From Oscillospiraceae bacterium (lineage in GTDB: Bacteria; Bacillota; Clostridia; Oscillospirales; Oscillospiraceae): a stretch of DNA of 64,000 bases. How positions within the stretch are numbered: position 1 is the stretch's first letter; each line of letters opens with the position of its first letter. The notes under the pieces are model-generated. The model saw nothing but the letters and a program-made list of their open reading frames with translations. It was not told the origin of the DNA and made no database searches. This document shows, piece by piece, positions 53,064 to 61,597 of the stretch. The stretch covers positions 1,240,001-1,304,000 of the forward strand of contig AP025582.1 in the NCBI GenBank assembly GCA_022846075.1. Reading direction: 5' to 3'. The position numbers and the translations under genes are program-made.

Positions 53064-53085
53064 CAGCAAAGAAAGGTGGTATTTG

Positions 53086-53427
53086 ATGATGAAAACGAAA
53101 AAGATGCTCTGTGCGGTCGTAATGGTAATGATGCTGGCCATCATGTTTACGGTACCCGCATTTGCGGCAGGAACCGGGGATGTGGCTGGTGCCATTGAAG
53201 GCACTTGGACGGACGCATCCGCCCAGATCAAAACGGTTGTCAATAATGTGGTCTTTCCCGTGATTGACCTTGTTCTGGCTGTGTTCTTCTTCGCCAAATT
53301 GGGCATGGCGTATTTTGACTATAGAAAGCACGGCCAGTTCGAATGGACTGCGCCGGCCATCCTGTTTGCCTGCCTTATCTTCACCCTGACGGCTCCCACC
53401 TATGTCTGGACGATCCTGGGAATGTAA
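53086..53427 (+). CDS. VirB2-like conjugative pilin (DUF3852 type)
   Basis: 113 residues from an ATG six bases after AGGTGG (TTG at 53083 and ATG at 53089 are near alternatives). A signal peptide ends at AFA. Two hydrophobic helices follow (VVFPVIDLVLAVFFFAKLGM and APAILFACLIFTLTAPTYVW). Size, signal and two helices match VirB2-like subunits of Gram-positive type IV secretion systems. It is the first of the secretion core genes. Confidence 0.7.
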   Translation: MMKTKKMLCAVVMVMMLAIMFTVPAFAAGTGDVAGAIEGTWTDASAQIKTVVNNVVFPVIDLVLAVFFFAKLGMAYFDYRKHGQFEWTAPAILFACLIFTLTAPTYVWTILGM

Positions 53428-53461
53428 AGAATTATTCTGAGAATACAGGAGGAAGGAAGCA

Positions 53462-53926
53462 ATGGAATATCCAATTCCAAATCCATCCGGAAATAAAATG
53501 CTTTCATTGGTTAACGAGCTGTACCAGCGGTCTATCGGGATGTGCAGAGCAGGTGCAGGTCCATACGGCATCGGGGTAAGCGTGGTAGAAGATACTCCCA
53601 TTGATGTGTTTTTCACCTTTGATCCAGATCCGGTTCTGAATTGTAAAATACTGCCGGAGGAAATCCCTGAGTACACTGTCGGCGTGATTGGCTCCTGGAG
53701 CGGAGAGCGCAAATATCTTTCGCGGGAGGAGGTGGAGCAGCTTCTCTCTGCCTCGGACCCGAAGACCAGAATATTGGCGGAAATGCTCCGGTACTTTGAA
53801 GGAAAGACCTGGATCGTGAGCTGCGCAGATTGTCAGGAAGCGTTCGGGATTCTGGTGGATGCGGAAATGCGCGAGGCATTTGGGCTGGATGAGCAGGAGC
53901 AGATTGGACCGAAACTGGAAATGTAG
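53462..53926 (+). CDS. Hypothetical ICE cargo protein
   Basis: 154 residues, with AGGAGGAAGG before the ATG. A soluble mixed protein with GPYGIGVSVVEDTPIDVFFT and WIVSCADCQEAFGI; no family recognised. It is placed between secretion genes and ends -GPKLEM, matching the shared tail. Confidence 0.6.
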   Translation: MEYPIPNPSGNKMLSLVNELYQRSIGMCRAGAGPYGIGVSVVEDTPIDVFFTFDPDPVLNCKILPEEIPEYTVGVIGSWSGERKYLSREEVEQLLSASDPKTRILAEMLRYFEGKTWIVSCADCQEAFGILVDAEMREAFGLDEQEQIGPKLEM

Positions 53927-53970
53927 GACAAGAATGATGAGGCGTAAGCCGGAAATGGGAGACGGTTTCT

Positions 53971-54516
53971 ATGGGCTGTTGGGGAATCACCGCACTGGAG
54001 TCCGACGATGGACTGGATGCGGTTGGATGTGTCCGGTACAATTTACCGGCAGATGGACAACTGGACCTGGGAGAAATGCTTGAACGATTAAAGAAAGACC
54101 GATGGAATGCCCCCTGTGATGTAAAGCTGGGGTGTGCGCATACCAGCCCTATGGCACTGGCTGAGATCATTGTAAAGTATCTTGACGGTGATCCTGGCAG
54201 TTTGGACTATGATGAGGAGTGGGCGGCCGAGGACAACAAGTTCCGGTCCATCACCTCGTTTACAGCATCAAGGGCTTCTCTCCGGGAACTCCGGGATTAC
54301 CTTGCGGACACTTTGAAATACGCCAGGATCAGAGCGGAGCGGCAGATCAAAGCCGGCGAGCTGCCCGGCGGCTGGTTTGATCCGAAGGATTGGGACGGAT
54401 GGCAGAAACACATGGAGGGCCTTATTCACCGGCTGGATGGCGTTCTGGCCTTGGAAGGCAGTACGCTGGAGTTAGCTCATCCACTGGCGCCGACTGTCCC
54501 GGAATTAACCATGTAG
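53971..54516 (+). CDS. DUF4259-like ICE protein
   Basis: 181 residues. The start MGCWGITALESDDGLDAVG and YLDGDPGSLDYDEEWAAED resemble the DUF4259 family, small proteins of unknown role found in many bacteria and mobile elements. The middle is helical (SRASLRELRDYLADTLKYAR). The tail is -VPELTM. Confidence 0.7.
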   Translation: MGCWGITALESDDGLDAVGCVRYNLPADGQLDLGEMLERLKKDRWNAPCDVKLGCAHTSPMALAEIIVKYLDGDPGSLDYDEEWAAEDNKFRSITSFTASRASLRELRDYLADTLKYARIRAERQIKAGELPGGWFDPKDWDGWQKHMEGLIHRLDGVLALEGSTLELAHPLAPTVPELTM

Positions 54517-54533
54517 GGAGGGAAAGAAGAAAA

Positions 54534-54962
54534 TTGAATCCATTTGGACAGGAGTTGAGGAAAATCCTCACTCAGTGCAAAACCAGCAGCGTTGTGTCTT
54601 ATGCGGGCAGATCCGCCTATATCCAGCTTGACCCGGATTTGCGGGCCAGGCTGGAGTTTGTTTCTCTGAACATTGCCAGCCAGTACAATGCCCTCAAGCT
54701 GACGATCCTGAACCGGACCGAGGGCGCGGTGGATGTGAATATCCTACGCTTTGGCGATTTACTGGGAAAGAAAAAAGTGAGCAATCCCAACTTCTCGGAT
54801 GGTATCTTACCACACCTCTGGGACGATTATGGGAAGGTAGACTGGTATGTTTACCAGCCTACTCAGGCGGATTACAGGCTGCTGGCGGGTACGGTGGACG
54901 AATATCTGCAGGTGTTCCAGCGTCAGGAGGAGGCGCAGGAACACAGCCCGCAAATGTGCTAA
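54534..54962 (+). CDS. Hypothetical ICE protein
   Basis: 142 residues from a TTG, with GGGAGGG about 11 bases upstream. It is soluble, with SSVVSYAGRSAYIQLDPDLR and VSNPNFSDGILPHLWDDYGK. No family recognised. The tail -EHSPQMC fits the shared motif. A hairpin follows. Confidence 0.6.
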   Translation: MNPFGQELRKILTQCKTSSVVSYAGRSAYIQLDPDLRARLEFVSLNIASQYNALKLTILNRTEGAVDVNILRFGDLLGKKKVSNPNFSDGILPHLWDDYGKVDWYVYQPTQADYRLLAGTVDEYLQVFQRQEEAQEHSPQMC

Positions 54963-54984
54963 GAAAATAGGAAGCGAATACAAG

Positions 54985-55012
54985 CAGGGGCCGTGCCCAG
55001 TCACGGCCCCTG
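54985..55012 (+). terminator. GC-rich hairpin before the VirB6-like gene
   Basis: A perfect 11-bp stem (54985-54995 with 55002-55012) lies in the 119-base gap between genes. No T-run follows, so termination is uncertain. Confidence 0.45.
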
Positions 55013-55081
55013 TGCCTTTGAGCAGGAGTATGCGTCCAATGCTGGCACGGTCCCCCTTACGCAAAGGGGTGAACCCACCAG

Positions 55082-55987
55082 ATGTTTATATTGGACTTTT
55101 TCCTTGGCGGGCTGATGGATCAGTTTATCGACTGGGTCTACAGCCAGCTTGTTGGTTTCTTTGGCAACTTTTTTGCCGAGATGGGGAACATGGGCGTCGA
55201 GCTCTTCGAGATGAGCTGGGTACAGTCCATTGTTCTCTTTTTTTCTTATCTGGCCTGGACGCTGTATGTCGTCGGGCTGGTGGTGGCCGTGTTCGAGGTC
55301 GGAATCGAATACCAGACCGGACGGGCCAGCATCAAGGACGCGGCTATCAGCGCCGTCAAGGGCTTTATGGCCGTGGGGTGCTTTACCCTGGTGCCGGTGG
55401 AACTTTATAAACTCTCCGTCACGCTGCAGGCCAGCCTGACCTCTGGAATTACCGGGTATGGCGAGAGTTTTGATGCCCTTTCCACTGATATCATCAACTC
55501 CCTGCAGGGCGTGGATATCGGGGCCGCGGCCTCCTCCGGCGTATTCGGCGGGATCGGCAGCATCACCAGCCCCATCATGGTCATTTTTATTATCATCATG
55601 ATGGGGTACGCCGTCATCAAGTGCTTTTTCTCCAACCTCAAGCGCGGAGGAGTCTTACTCATCCAGATTGCTGTGGGTTCCCTGTATATGTTCTCGGTGC
55701 CCCGCGGCTATATGGACGGTTTTGTGCAGTGGTGCAAGCAGATCATCGGTCTGTGTCTGACCACCTTCCTGCAGGCCACCATCCTTACAGCGGGACTGCT
55801 GGTGCTGAAGGATCATGCGCTGCTGGGCCTTGGCCTGATGCTGTCGGCCGGTGAAGTGCCCCGCATCTGCGGCGCCTTTGGGCTGGACACCTCGACACGC
55901 GCCAACATCATGTCCGCCGTCTATGCAGCACAGTCAGCGGTCAACACCACCCGCACCGTGGTACAGGCAGTGGGGGCGGCGAAATGA
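55082..55987 (+). CDS. VirB6/TrbL-like conjugation membrane protein
   Basis: 301 residues, with AAAGGGGTGA before the ATG. Six or more hydrophobic segments (VLFFSYLAWTLYVVGLVVAV, PIMVIFIIIMMGYAVIKCFF, CLTTFLQATILTAGLLVL) and a Ser/Thr-rich helical end are typical of the multi-spanning channel subunit of type IV secretion systems of clostridial elements. It overlaps the next gene by four bases. Confidence 0.8.
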   Translation: MFILDFFLGGLMDQFIDWVYSQLVGFFGNFFAEMGNMGVELFEMSWVQSIVLFFSYLAWTLYVVGLVVAVFEVGIEYQTGRASIKDAAISAVKGFMAVGCFTLVPVELYKLSVTLQASLTSGITGYGESFDALSTDIINSLQGVDIGAAASSGVFGGIGSITSPIMVIFIIIMMGYAVIKCFFSNLKRGGVLLIQIAVGSLYMFSVPRGYMDGFVQWCKQIIGLCLTTFLQATILTAGLLVLKDHALLGLGLMLSAGEVPRICGAFGLDTSTRANIMSAVYAAQSAVNTTRTVVQAVGAAK

Positions 55988-56373
55988 GCAGAGAAAAACT
56001 GATTTACATCGCCTCTCCCTATGCAGGAGATATTGAGGCAAACACCGCGTTTGCGAAAAAGGCGTGCCGGTATGCCATCCATCAGGGGCATACGCCCATC
56101 GCCGTCCACCTGCTCTACCCACAGATGTTGGATGACGCTGAGCCAACAGAACGGGAAATTGGACTGCGGCTGGGACACCGGGTGCTGGAAGTCTGCGATG
56201 AACTGTGGCTCTGCGGCGGCAGGGTCAGTTCCGGCATGGCCCGTGAGATTGAGGAGGCCCAACGGCTCGGCATCCCCATCCGACAGATTGGGGAGCTGGA
56301 AATCAAGCAGGAGGCTCTGCCCGCTGAGATGGAGCAAAGCGAAGCTCCAGGGCAGAGCATGGGTATGGCATAA
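55984..56373 (+). CDS. DUF4406/deoxyribosyltransferase-like protein
   Basis: 129 residues. LIYIASPYAGDIEANTAFAK, then HTPIAVHLLYPQ and GRVSSGMAREIEEAQRLGIP follow the Rossmann-like fold of DUF4406 and nucleoside 2-deoxyribosyltransferase relatives, which cleave or bind nucleosides. Such genes are common in phages. It overlaps VirB6 and Dcm genes at both ends. The tail is -GQSMGMA. Confidence 0.7.
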   Translation: MSREKLIYIASPYAGDIEANTAFAKKACRYAIHQGHTPIAVHLLYPQMLDDAEPTEREIGLRLGHRVLEVCDELWLCGGRVSSGMAREIEEAQRLGIPIRQIGELEIKQEALPAEMEQSEAPGQSMGMA

Positions 56374-58184
56374 TGCCCACGCTGGGCAGCCTGTTCGATG
56401 GAATCGGAGGGTTCCCACTCGCGGCGGTCCGCAACGGCATCGAGCCGGTGTGGGCCAGCGAGATCGAAGCCTTCCCCATCGAAGTGACAAGAAAGAGGTT
56501 CCCCTCCATGCTCCATGTCGGGGACATCACGAAACTGAATGGTGCCGAACTTCCCCCGGTAGACATTATCACAGGAGGCAGCCCTTGTCAGGATCTCAGC
56601 GTGGCGGGGGCCAGAGCCGGTCTTGCCGGAGAGCGTTCCGGCCTGTTTATGGAGCAGATCCGCGTTGTAAAAGAAATGAGGGATGCAGATGAGCGGCGCG
56701 GCAGAACAGCTCACACTGTTCGACCTCGATATATGTGCTGGGAGAATGTACCAGGATCATTCAGTTCAGCGGGCGGCGAAGATTTCCGCATCGTCCTCGA
56801 GGAGATTGTCCGAATTAAAGACGGCTCCTGTTCAGTGCCTCGACCTGACTCCGGGCGCTGGGAATCTGCTGGGGCAATCATTCTGGGAAATCAATTCAGC
56901 CTGGCTTGGAGAGTCATGGATGCTCAATTCTGGGGTGTCGCCCAGCGTCGCAAGAGAATCTTCCTTGTCGCAGATTTTGCAGGACGATCCGCCCCGCAAA
57001 TACTATTTGAGCAAAACCGCCTGCCTGGGTATTCTGCGTCGAGCGGAGGCCAGAGGCAAGGAACTGCCGCCTCAGCTCCGGGATGCTCTGATCCTCCAGG
57101 CGGGACTGGCCCCATCGGATTCGACGGATACAACGGAGACCTGACAGGAGAAAAGGCAGCCACTCTCGGTGTTAATTGTGGTATGTCCACTGGACGAAAC
57201 GGTGTGCTCACCGCCTTTGCCGCCAATCAGCGGGACGAGGTGCGGGATCTTCATGATGTAGCCGCGGCGCTGACCGCCCAGCCAGGGATGAAACAGCAGA
57301 CCTTTGTGGCCGGAATCACGGCCAAAGGCAACGGTGATTGCTTCCTTTCCGAGGAGCGGCACACAGCACTAAGCGGAGGCGGCGGTATGCCCGGACAAGG
57401 GTATCCCGCCATTTTTACAGCTGCTTTTTCTGCTGGAGCTGGTGCTTCTGCGGGCAGTATTGGCTATGGAGAGGAAGTCTCGCCTACCTTGAAAGGAACC
57501 GCCAGCGGGAACTGTATGCCATCCATCCTGTGCCTTAATGACCAGGGCGGAAGCGCCATTGCCTGCAGCGAAAATGTTGCCGGAACACTTCGGGCACAGG
57601 AGCATGGCCACCAGCCACTTGTATTCGAGAACCACGGGATCGATGCCCGCTACACCGGCCCACATTCTGTGGCGCCCACAATGTCAGCCCGTTACGGTAC
57701 GGGTGGGAACAATGTCCCGCTGGTCGCAGAACCGGACACGATATTCTGTATCACCGGAAATGCCATTGACCGGCAGCCTATGAACGGCGGGAACGGGATT
57801 GGGTATCAACAGGGCATCGCCTATACTCTCACCGCCACCGATCACCATGCCGTGTTCAGCCGCCAGCGTGTGGATGTGTTCAAAAGCAACGAGGTGGTCA
57901 GCACTCAGAGCGCCCGTCAGCACAAAGACGCAACAGATTTGGTCGTGGATATGGACGAGCCAGATAACAGCGCCTCCGCTCCAAGAGGTGCCTCGGTTCT
58001 TCTGATCCGCCGTCTGACCCCGCTGGAATGCGAGCGCCTGCAGGGATTTCCGGATGGTTGGACTGATATCGAGGGTGCTTCCGACTCCGCCCGCTATAAA
58101 GCACTGGGCAACAGTGTAGCGATTCCTTGCGTCGACTATGTTTTGCAAGGAATCGCATGGGCGACCACAGCACAGATAGCTTGA
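56373..58184 (+). CDS. DNA cytosine-5 methyltransferase
   Basis: 603 residues. Motif I LFDGIGGFPLAA (residues 8-18), motif IV GGSPCQDLS with catalytic Cys near 72, motif VI ENVPG (124-128), motif VIII QRRKRIFLVA (191-200), and near the end LTPLECERLQGFPDGW and ARYKALGNSVAIP (motifs IX-X). The roughly 370-residue stretch between VIII and IX is longer than in host Dcm enzymes and of phage type, with several GTL/EHGHQ-like repeats. It would mark element DNA against restriction. Another gene lies inside it in a different frame. Confidence 0.92.
   Translation: MPTLGSLFDGIGGFPLAAVRNGIEPVWASEIEAFPIEVTRKRFPSMLHVGDITKLNGAELPPVDIITGGSPCQDLSVAGARAGLAGERSGLFMEQIRVVKEMRDADERRGRTAHTVRPRYMCWENVPGSFSSAGGEDFRIVLEEIVRIKDGSCSVPRPDSGRWESAGAIILGNQFSLAWRVMDAQFWGVAQRRKRIFLVADFAGRSAPQILFEQNRLPGYSASSGGQRQGTAASAPGCSDPPGGTGPIGFDGYNGDLTGEKAATLGVNCGMSTGRNGVLTAFAANQRDEVRDLHDVAAALTAQPGMKQQTFVAGITAKGNGDCFLSEERHTALSGGGGMPGQGYPAIFTAAFSAGAGASAGSIGYGEEVSPTLKGTASGNCMPSILCLNDQGGSAIACSENVAGTLRAQEHGHQPLVFENHGIDARYTGPHSVAPTMSARYGTGGNNVPLVAEPDTIFCITGNAIDRQPMNGGNGIGYQQGIAYTLTATDHHAVFSRQRVDVFKSNEVVSTQSARQHKDATDLVVDMDEPDNSASAPRGASVLLIRRLTPLECERLQGFPDGWTDIEGASDSARYKALGNSVAIPCVDYVLQGIAWATTAQIA
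56689..57144 (+). CDS. Overlapping gene nested in the Dcm gene (+1 frame)
   Basis: 151 residues, with GAGGG six bases before the ATG at 56689 (an ATG at 56683 is also in frame). The product reads EQLTLFDLDICAGRM, SLSQILQDDPPRKYYLSKTA, then CLGILRRAEARGKELPPQLR. I recognise these phrases from a family of phage and prophage proteins found near cytosine methylases. In the Dcm frame the same DNA covers motifs VI and VIII, so both frames appear to be under selection. Function unknown. Confidence 0.7.
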   Translation: MSGAAEQLTLFDLDICAGRMYQDHSVQRAAKISASSSRRLSELKTAPVQCLDLTPGAGNLLGQSFWEINSAWLGESWMLNSGVSPSVARESSLSQILQDDPPRKYYLSKTACLGILRRAEARGKELPPQLRDALILQAGLAPSDSTDTTET

Positions 58185-58209
58185 ATGATTATGAATAGGA
58201 GATGCGATA

Positions 58210-58758
58210 ATGGAACCGATGAAAAACCTCTGCGGCTTGATTCCCGAGTCGCTTCACAAGCGGCTGATGGAGGGCAAAAGTCCTGAAATGACAAACGGTG
58301 AGTACCTCACTAAGATACTCACTACCTATCTGGACCAGCCTGCCACAGCAAAGCAGGAACAGCGCACCCTGGCCGTTCAGATCTCAGATGACATGTTTCA
58401 GCGGCTGAAGTCCTACCTGGATGCTCATGCGCCCCTCACCCAAAAGGCACTGGTTCAGAGCCTTTTGAATCAGGCACTGGATCAGTGGGAACATGGCGAG
58501 GAACCGCTCCAGAGTGCGGCCCTTCAGGACAACAAGAAAGAACGGACGCTGGCCATTGCTATGCCCGAATCTCTTTTCCACCGCGTTGAGCAGTATGTGG
58601 AGGCGCATAATGGCGTATCCAAACGAGCCTTCGTTGTGGGGTTGGTGGCACAGGAACTCCAATCTTGGTTGATGGAACAAAGCCCAGACGAAGTACAAGA
58701 TCAGGAATTCGGCCCCGATCAGGATGAACAGGGGTTTGGAATGAGCATGACGATGTGA
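58210..58758 (+). CDS. Two-domain ICE protein, possible ribbon-helix-helix type
   Basis: 182 residues, with GGAGATG upstream. Two similar halves each carry a strand-helix-helix unit: RTLAVQISDDMFQRLKSYLD and RTLAIAMPESLFHRVEQYVE. This is the pattern of ribbon-helix-helix DNA-binding proteins in tandem. It may bind the transfer origin or regulate nearby genes. The tail is -GFGMSMTM. Confidence 0.6.
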   Translation: MEPMKNLCGLIPESLHKRLMEGKSPEMTNGEYLTKILTTYLDQPATAKQEQRTLAVQISDDMFQRLKSYLDAHAPLTQKALVQSLLNQALDQWEHGEEPLQSAALQDNKKERTLAIAMPESLFHRVEQYVEAHNGVSKRAFVVGLVAQELQSWLMEQSPDEVQDQEFGPDQDEQGFGMSMTM

Positions 58759-58766
58759 GGTGAAAC

Positions 58767-59057
58767 ATGTACATTTATCCCGATAATCTGAAATCCAAAG
58801 CCGTACTGTGGCTGTGGGAACTGCGGGACATCGCTATCATTGGCGTGGGCGCCCTGATCTCTGTGTTTGCCATGGCCCAACTTGGCTTCCTGCCCCCAGT
58901 GGTAATCACTGCGGCCTATGCCTTCCTCTCGATTCGGCTGGAGGATACCAGTATCTTGGACTTCCTGCGCTATGCAATCCGATATTTCCTCCTGGGCCAG
59001 CAGACCTATGCCTGGGGGCTGTGTAATCCATCAACGGATAGGAGTGATAGAAAATGA
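58767..59057 (+). CDS. PrgI/VirB3-like conjugation membrane protein
   Basis: 96 residues, with GAGGTGA before the ATG. Two adjacent hydrophobic helices (IAIIGVGALISVFAMAQLGF and PPVVITAAYAFLSIRL) in a small protein directly upstream of a VirB4 gene is the VirB3/PrgI arrangement of Gram-positive systems. It overlaps the next gene by four bases. Confidence 0.75.
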   Translation: MYIYPDNLKSKAVLWLWELRDIAIIGVGALISVFAMAQLGFLPPVVITAAYAFLSIRLEDTSILDFLRYAIRYFLLGQQTYAWGLCNPSTDRSDRK

Positions 59058-59635
59058 GCAGAAAAAAAGAAGCAACGGCCAAACAGACTACCCGGCAGCT
59101 CATCGGGATCGACGAGATCACCGACAGCGGCCTAAAGACCAGTCATGGGAGGCTGATTTTCTTTGCCATCAAGCCCACCAACCTCTCGGTCCAGCCCCCG
59201 GAGGCTGTGAGCAATCGCATCTATGCCCTCATGACCGTCCTCAAGGGGCAGGCTGAGATCGAGATGTTGGCCCTCAACTCCAAGGAGAGCTTTGAGGACA
59301 ACAAGAGGCACTATCGCCAGCGGGCTGCCGAGGAGGACCTGCCGGTCATCAGCCGGCTGCTGGAGGCGGACGCTAAATCACTGGACCGTCTGCAGATCCA
59401 GATGGCGACCGCCCGTGAGTTCTTCGTACTGGTCCGGTTGCGTGAGGAAACAGGGATGGAGCTGCACACCCACCTCTCCCGCATCCAGAAAAGCCTCGAG
59501 GATCAGGGCTTCAAGGCAAGCCTCGCCAGCGGCGAGGATCTCAAGCGCATGCTGGGCGTGTATTTTGAGCAGAATGCCACCACGGAAAAATATGAGGATT
59601 ACGACGGGGAACGCTGGATCATTCTGAATGACTGA
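59054..59635 (+). CDS. Type IV secretion accessory protein before VirB4
   Basis: 193 residues. RQLIGIDEITDSGLKTSHGR, then FFAIKPTNLSVQPPEAVSNR and QMATAREFFVLVRLREETGM follow the layout of the N-terminal domain of VirB4-like proteins, without an ATPase. It may bind VirB3 and VirB4 at the membrane. It is soluble and ends without the shared tail. Confidence 0.65.
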   Translation: MSRKKEATAKQTTRQLIGIDEITDSGLKTSHGRLIFFAIKPTNLSVQPPEAVSNRIYALMTVLKGQAEIEMLALNSKESFEDNKRHYRQRAAEEDLPVISRLLEADAKSLDRLQIQMATAREFFVLVRLREETGMELHTHLSRIQKSLEDQGFKASLASGEDLKRMLGVYFEQNATTEKYEDYDGERWIILND

Positions 59636-59656
59636 CCCGTGCCCCACAATTTAATT

Positions 59657-59690
59657 GATATGGCCGTCAGGAGAACTTCCGGGCCATATC
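59657..59690 (+). terminator. Hairpin in the virB4 leader
   Basis: GATATGGCC (59657-59665) pairs exactly with GGCCATATC (59682-59690). No T-run follows. It forms a pair with the hairpin at 59716 in the 111-base gap before virB4. Confidence 0.5.
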
Positions 59691-59715
59691 AGGAAGAAAC
59701 AGTGCGATAAAAGAT

Positions 59716-59744
59716 CTCCTGCCGGCCTGGACAGGAGGTTTTTT
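59716..59744 (+). promoter_or_regulatory. Hairpin that covers the virB4 ribosome site
   Basis: CTCCTG (59716-59721) pairs with CAGGAG (59732-59737), followed by GTTTTTT. The ribosome site AGGAGG (59733-59738) for the TTG start at 59747 lies in the 3' arm, so the same structure could stop transcription or hide the ribosome site. Confidence 0.5.
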
Positions 59745-59746
59745 CA

Positions 59747-61597
59747 TTGCCGAAAAACAGAACAAAGAACTCTCCCCGGCCTGTGGTGGAGGAGCCATAT
59801 ATCAAGGATTTCCTCGACATGGTCGCCCCCTCGGTCATCGACTTCAAGGTGGACCACTACCTGTGCGGCAACACCTGCCGCTGTGTATGGGCGCTGCGGG
59901 AGTACCCCACTTCTACCGATGAGCAGGCCATCCTGCGGCATCTGGGCGAGATGGACGGGGTCACCATCCGCATCTACACCCGGCAGGTCACCCCCAGTGA
60001 GGAGCGCCGGATCATCCACAACGCCGCCAACAAGCACCGAATGTCCCGCTCCAGCACCGAGGATCTCCAGCAGACTGTCACCGCCGAGGCCAACCTGCAG
60101 GATGTGGTTACCCTGGTCTCCTCCATGCACCGCAACCGGGAGCCGCTCCTCCACTGTGCGGTGTTCCTGGAGCTGACCGCCCCGGACTACGACGCCCTCA
60201 AGCTGCTCCAGACCGATGTGCTCACCGAACTGGTTCGCTCCAAGCTCAATGTGGACCGGCTTATGCTCCGTCAGCAGGAGGGCTTTGTTTCTGTTATGCC
60301 GGCCGGCCGCAACGCCTTCGGCGCCCAATTTGAACGGGTCCTTCCGGCCAGCTCGGTGGCCAACCTGTATCCCTTCAATTATTCTGGCAAGACCGATCCT
60401 CACGGATTCTACATCGGCAAGGACAAGTACGGGGCCAATATCCTCGTAGATTTTGATAAGCGGGATGACGATAAGACCTCCGCCAACATCCTGATCCTCG
60501 GCAACTCCGGCCAGGGTAAGAGCTATCTGCTCAAACTGCTCCTGCTCAACTTCCTCGAGGCGGGCAAATCCGTGATTTCCCTGGATGTGGAACACGAACA
60601 AAAGGATATGTGTGAGACGGTGGGCGGCTGCTTCATGGATCTGATGGGCGGCGTGTACCGCATCAATCCGCTGGAGCCCAAGTGCTGGGATGACGGCAGT
60701 GGCCCGGAGGCCAGGGACGCGCCGGAGGCATTCCGCAAATCCACCCGGCTCTCCCAGCACATCTCCTTTCTCAAGGACTTTTTCCGGGCCTACAAGGATT
60801 TCTCAGACCGCCACATCGACGCCATTGAGATCATGGTGGGCAAGCTGTACGCCAAATGGGGCATCAGCGACAGCACCAACTTCGCCGGCCTCAAGCCCCA
60901 GGACTATCCCATCCTTTCCGACCTCTATAAACTCATTGAGCAGGAGTACAGAGAGTACGATGGGAACTGCCACCAGCTCTACACAGCGGAACTGCTGCAG
61001 GAGATCCTGCTGGGCCTCCACTCCATGTGCCAGGGCGCCGAGGCTCAGTTCTTCAACGGGCACACCAATGTGACCTCCTCCCGCTTTATCGTCTTCGGGG
61101 TCAAGGGGCTGCTGCAGGCCAGCAAGAATGTGCGCGGCGCCATGCTGTTCAACATCCTGTCCTATATGTCCGACCGCCTGCTGACCATCGGCAACACCAC
61201 AGCGGCGCTGGACGAGCTGTATGTGTGGCTGTCGGATAATGTGTCGGTGGGTACCACCATCATCGAGTATATCCGCAACACTCTCAAGCGGGTCCGCAAG
61301 AAGGAATCCAACCTCATCATGGCCTCGCAGAATCTGGAGGACTTTGACCGGGAGGGCATCCGGGAGTTGACCAAGCCCCTGTTCGCTATCCCGCCCCACC
61401 AGTTCATCTTCAACTGCGGCTCCATTGACAAGCGGTTTTATATGGATCTGCTCCAGCTGGAGGAGGCGGAGTACAACCTCATCCGATTCCCCCAGCGGGG
61501 TGTGTGCCTGTTCAAATGCGGCAACGAGCGGTACCTGCTGGAGGTTCACGCTCCTGCCTATAAGGAGGCGCTGTTCGGCACAGCGGGCGGGCGATGA
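59747..61597 (+). CDS. VirB4-like conjugation ATPase
   Basis: 616 residues from a TTG. An N-terminal half with the VirB4/TraE fold (RCVWALREYPTSTDEQAILR) is followed by the ATPase domain: Walker A GNSGQGKSYLLK near residue 252, ISLDVEHEQKDM, and a C-terminal ALDELYVWLSDN Walker B with SNLIMASQNLEDF. It supplies energy for type IV secretion. The stop overlaps the next gene (ATGA). Confidence 0.93.
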   Translation: MPKNRTKNSPRPVVEEPYIKDFLDMVAPSVIDFKVDHYLCGNTCRCVWALREYPTSTDEQAILRHLGEMDGVTIRIYTRQVTPSEERRIIHNAANKHRMSRSSTEDLQQTVTAEANLQDVVTLVSSMHRNREPLLHCAVFLELTAPDYDALKLLQTDVLTELVRSKLNVDRLMLRQQEGFVSVMPAGRNAFGAQFERVLPASSVANLYPFNYSGKTDPHGFYIGKDKYGANILVDFDKRDDDKTSANILILGNSGQGKSYLLKLLLLNFLEAGKSVISLDVEHEQKDMCETVGGCFMDLMGGVYRINPLEPKCWDDGSGPEARDAPEAFRKSTRLSQHISFLKDFFRAYKDFSDRHIDAIEIMVGKLYAKWGISDSTNFAGLKPQDYPILSDLYKLIEQEYREYDGNCHQLYTAELLQEILLGLHSMCQGAEAQFFNGHTNVTSSRFIVFGVKGLLQASKNVRGAMLFNILSYMSDRLLTIGNTTAALDELYVWLSDNVSVGTTIIEYIRNTLKRVRKKESNLIMASQNLEDFDREGIRELTKPLFAIPPHQFIFNCGSIDKRFYMDLLQLEEAEYNLIRFPQRGVCLFKCGNERYLLEVHAPAYKEALFGTAGGR

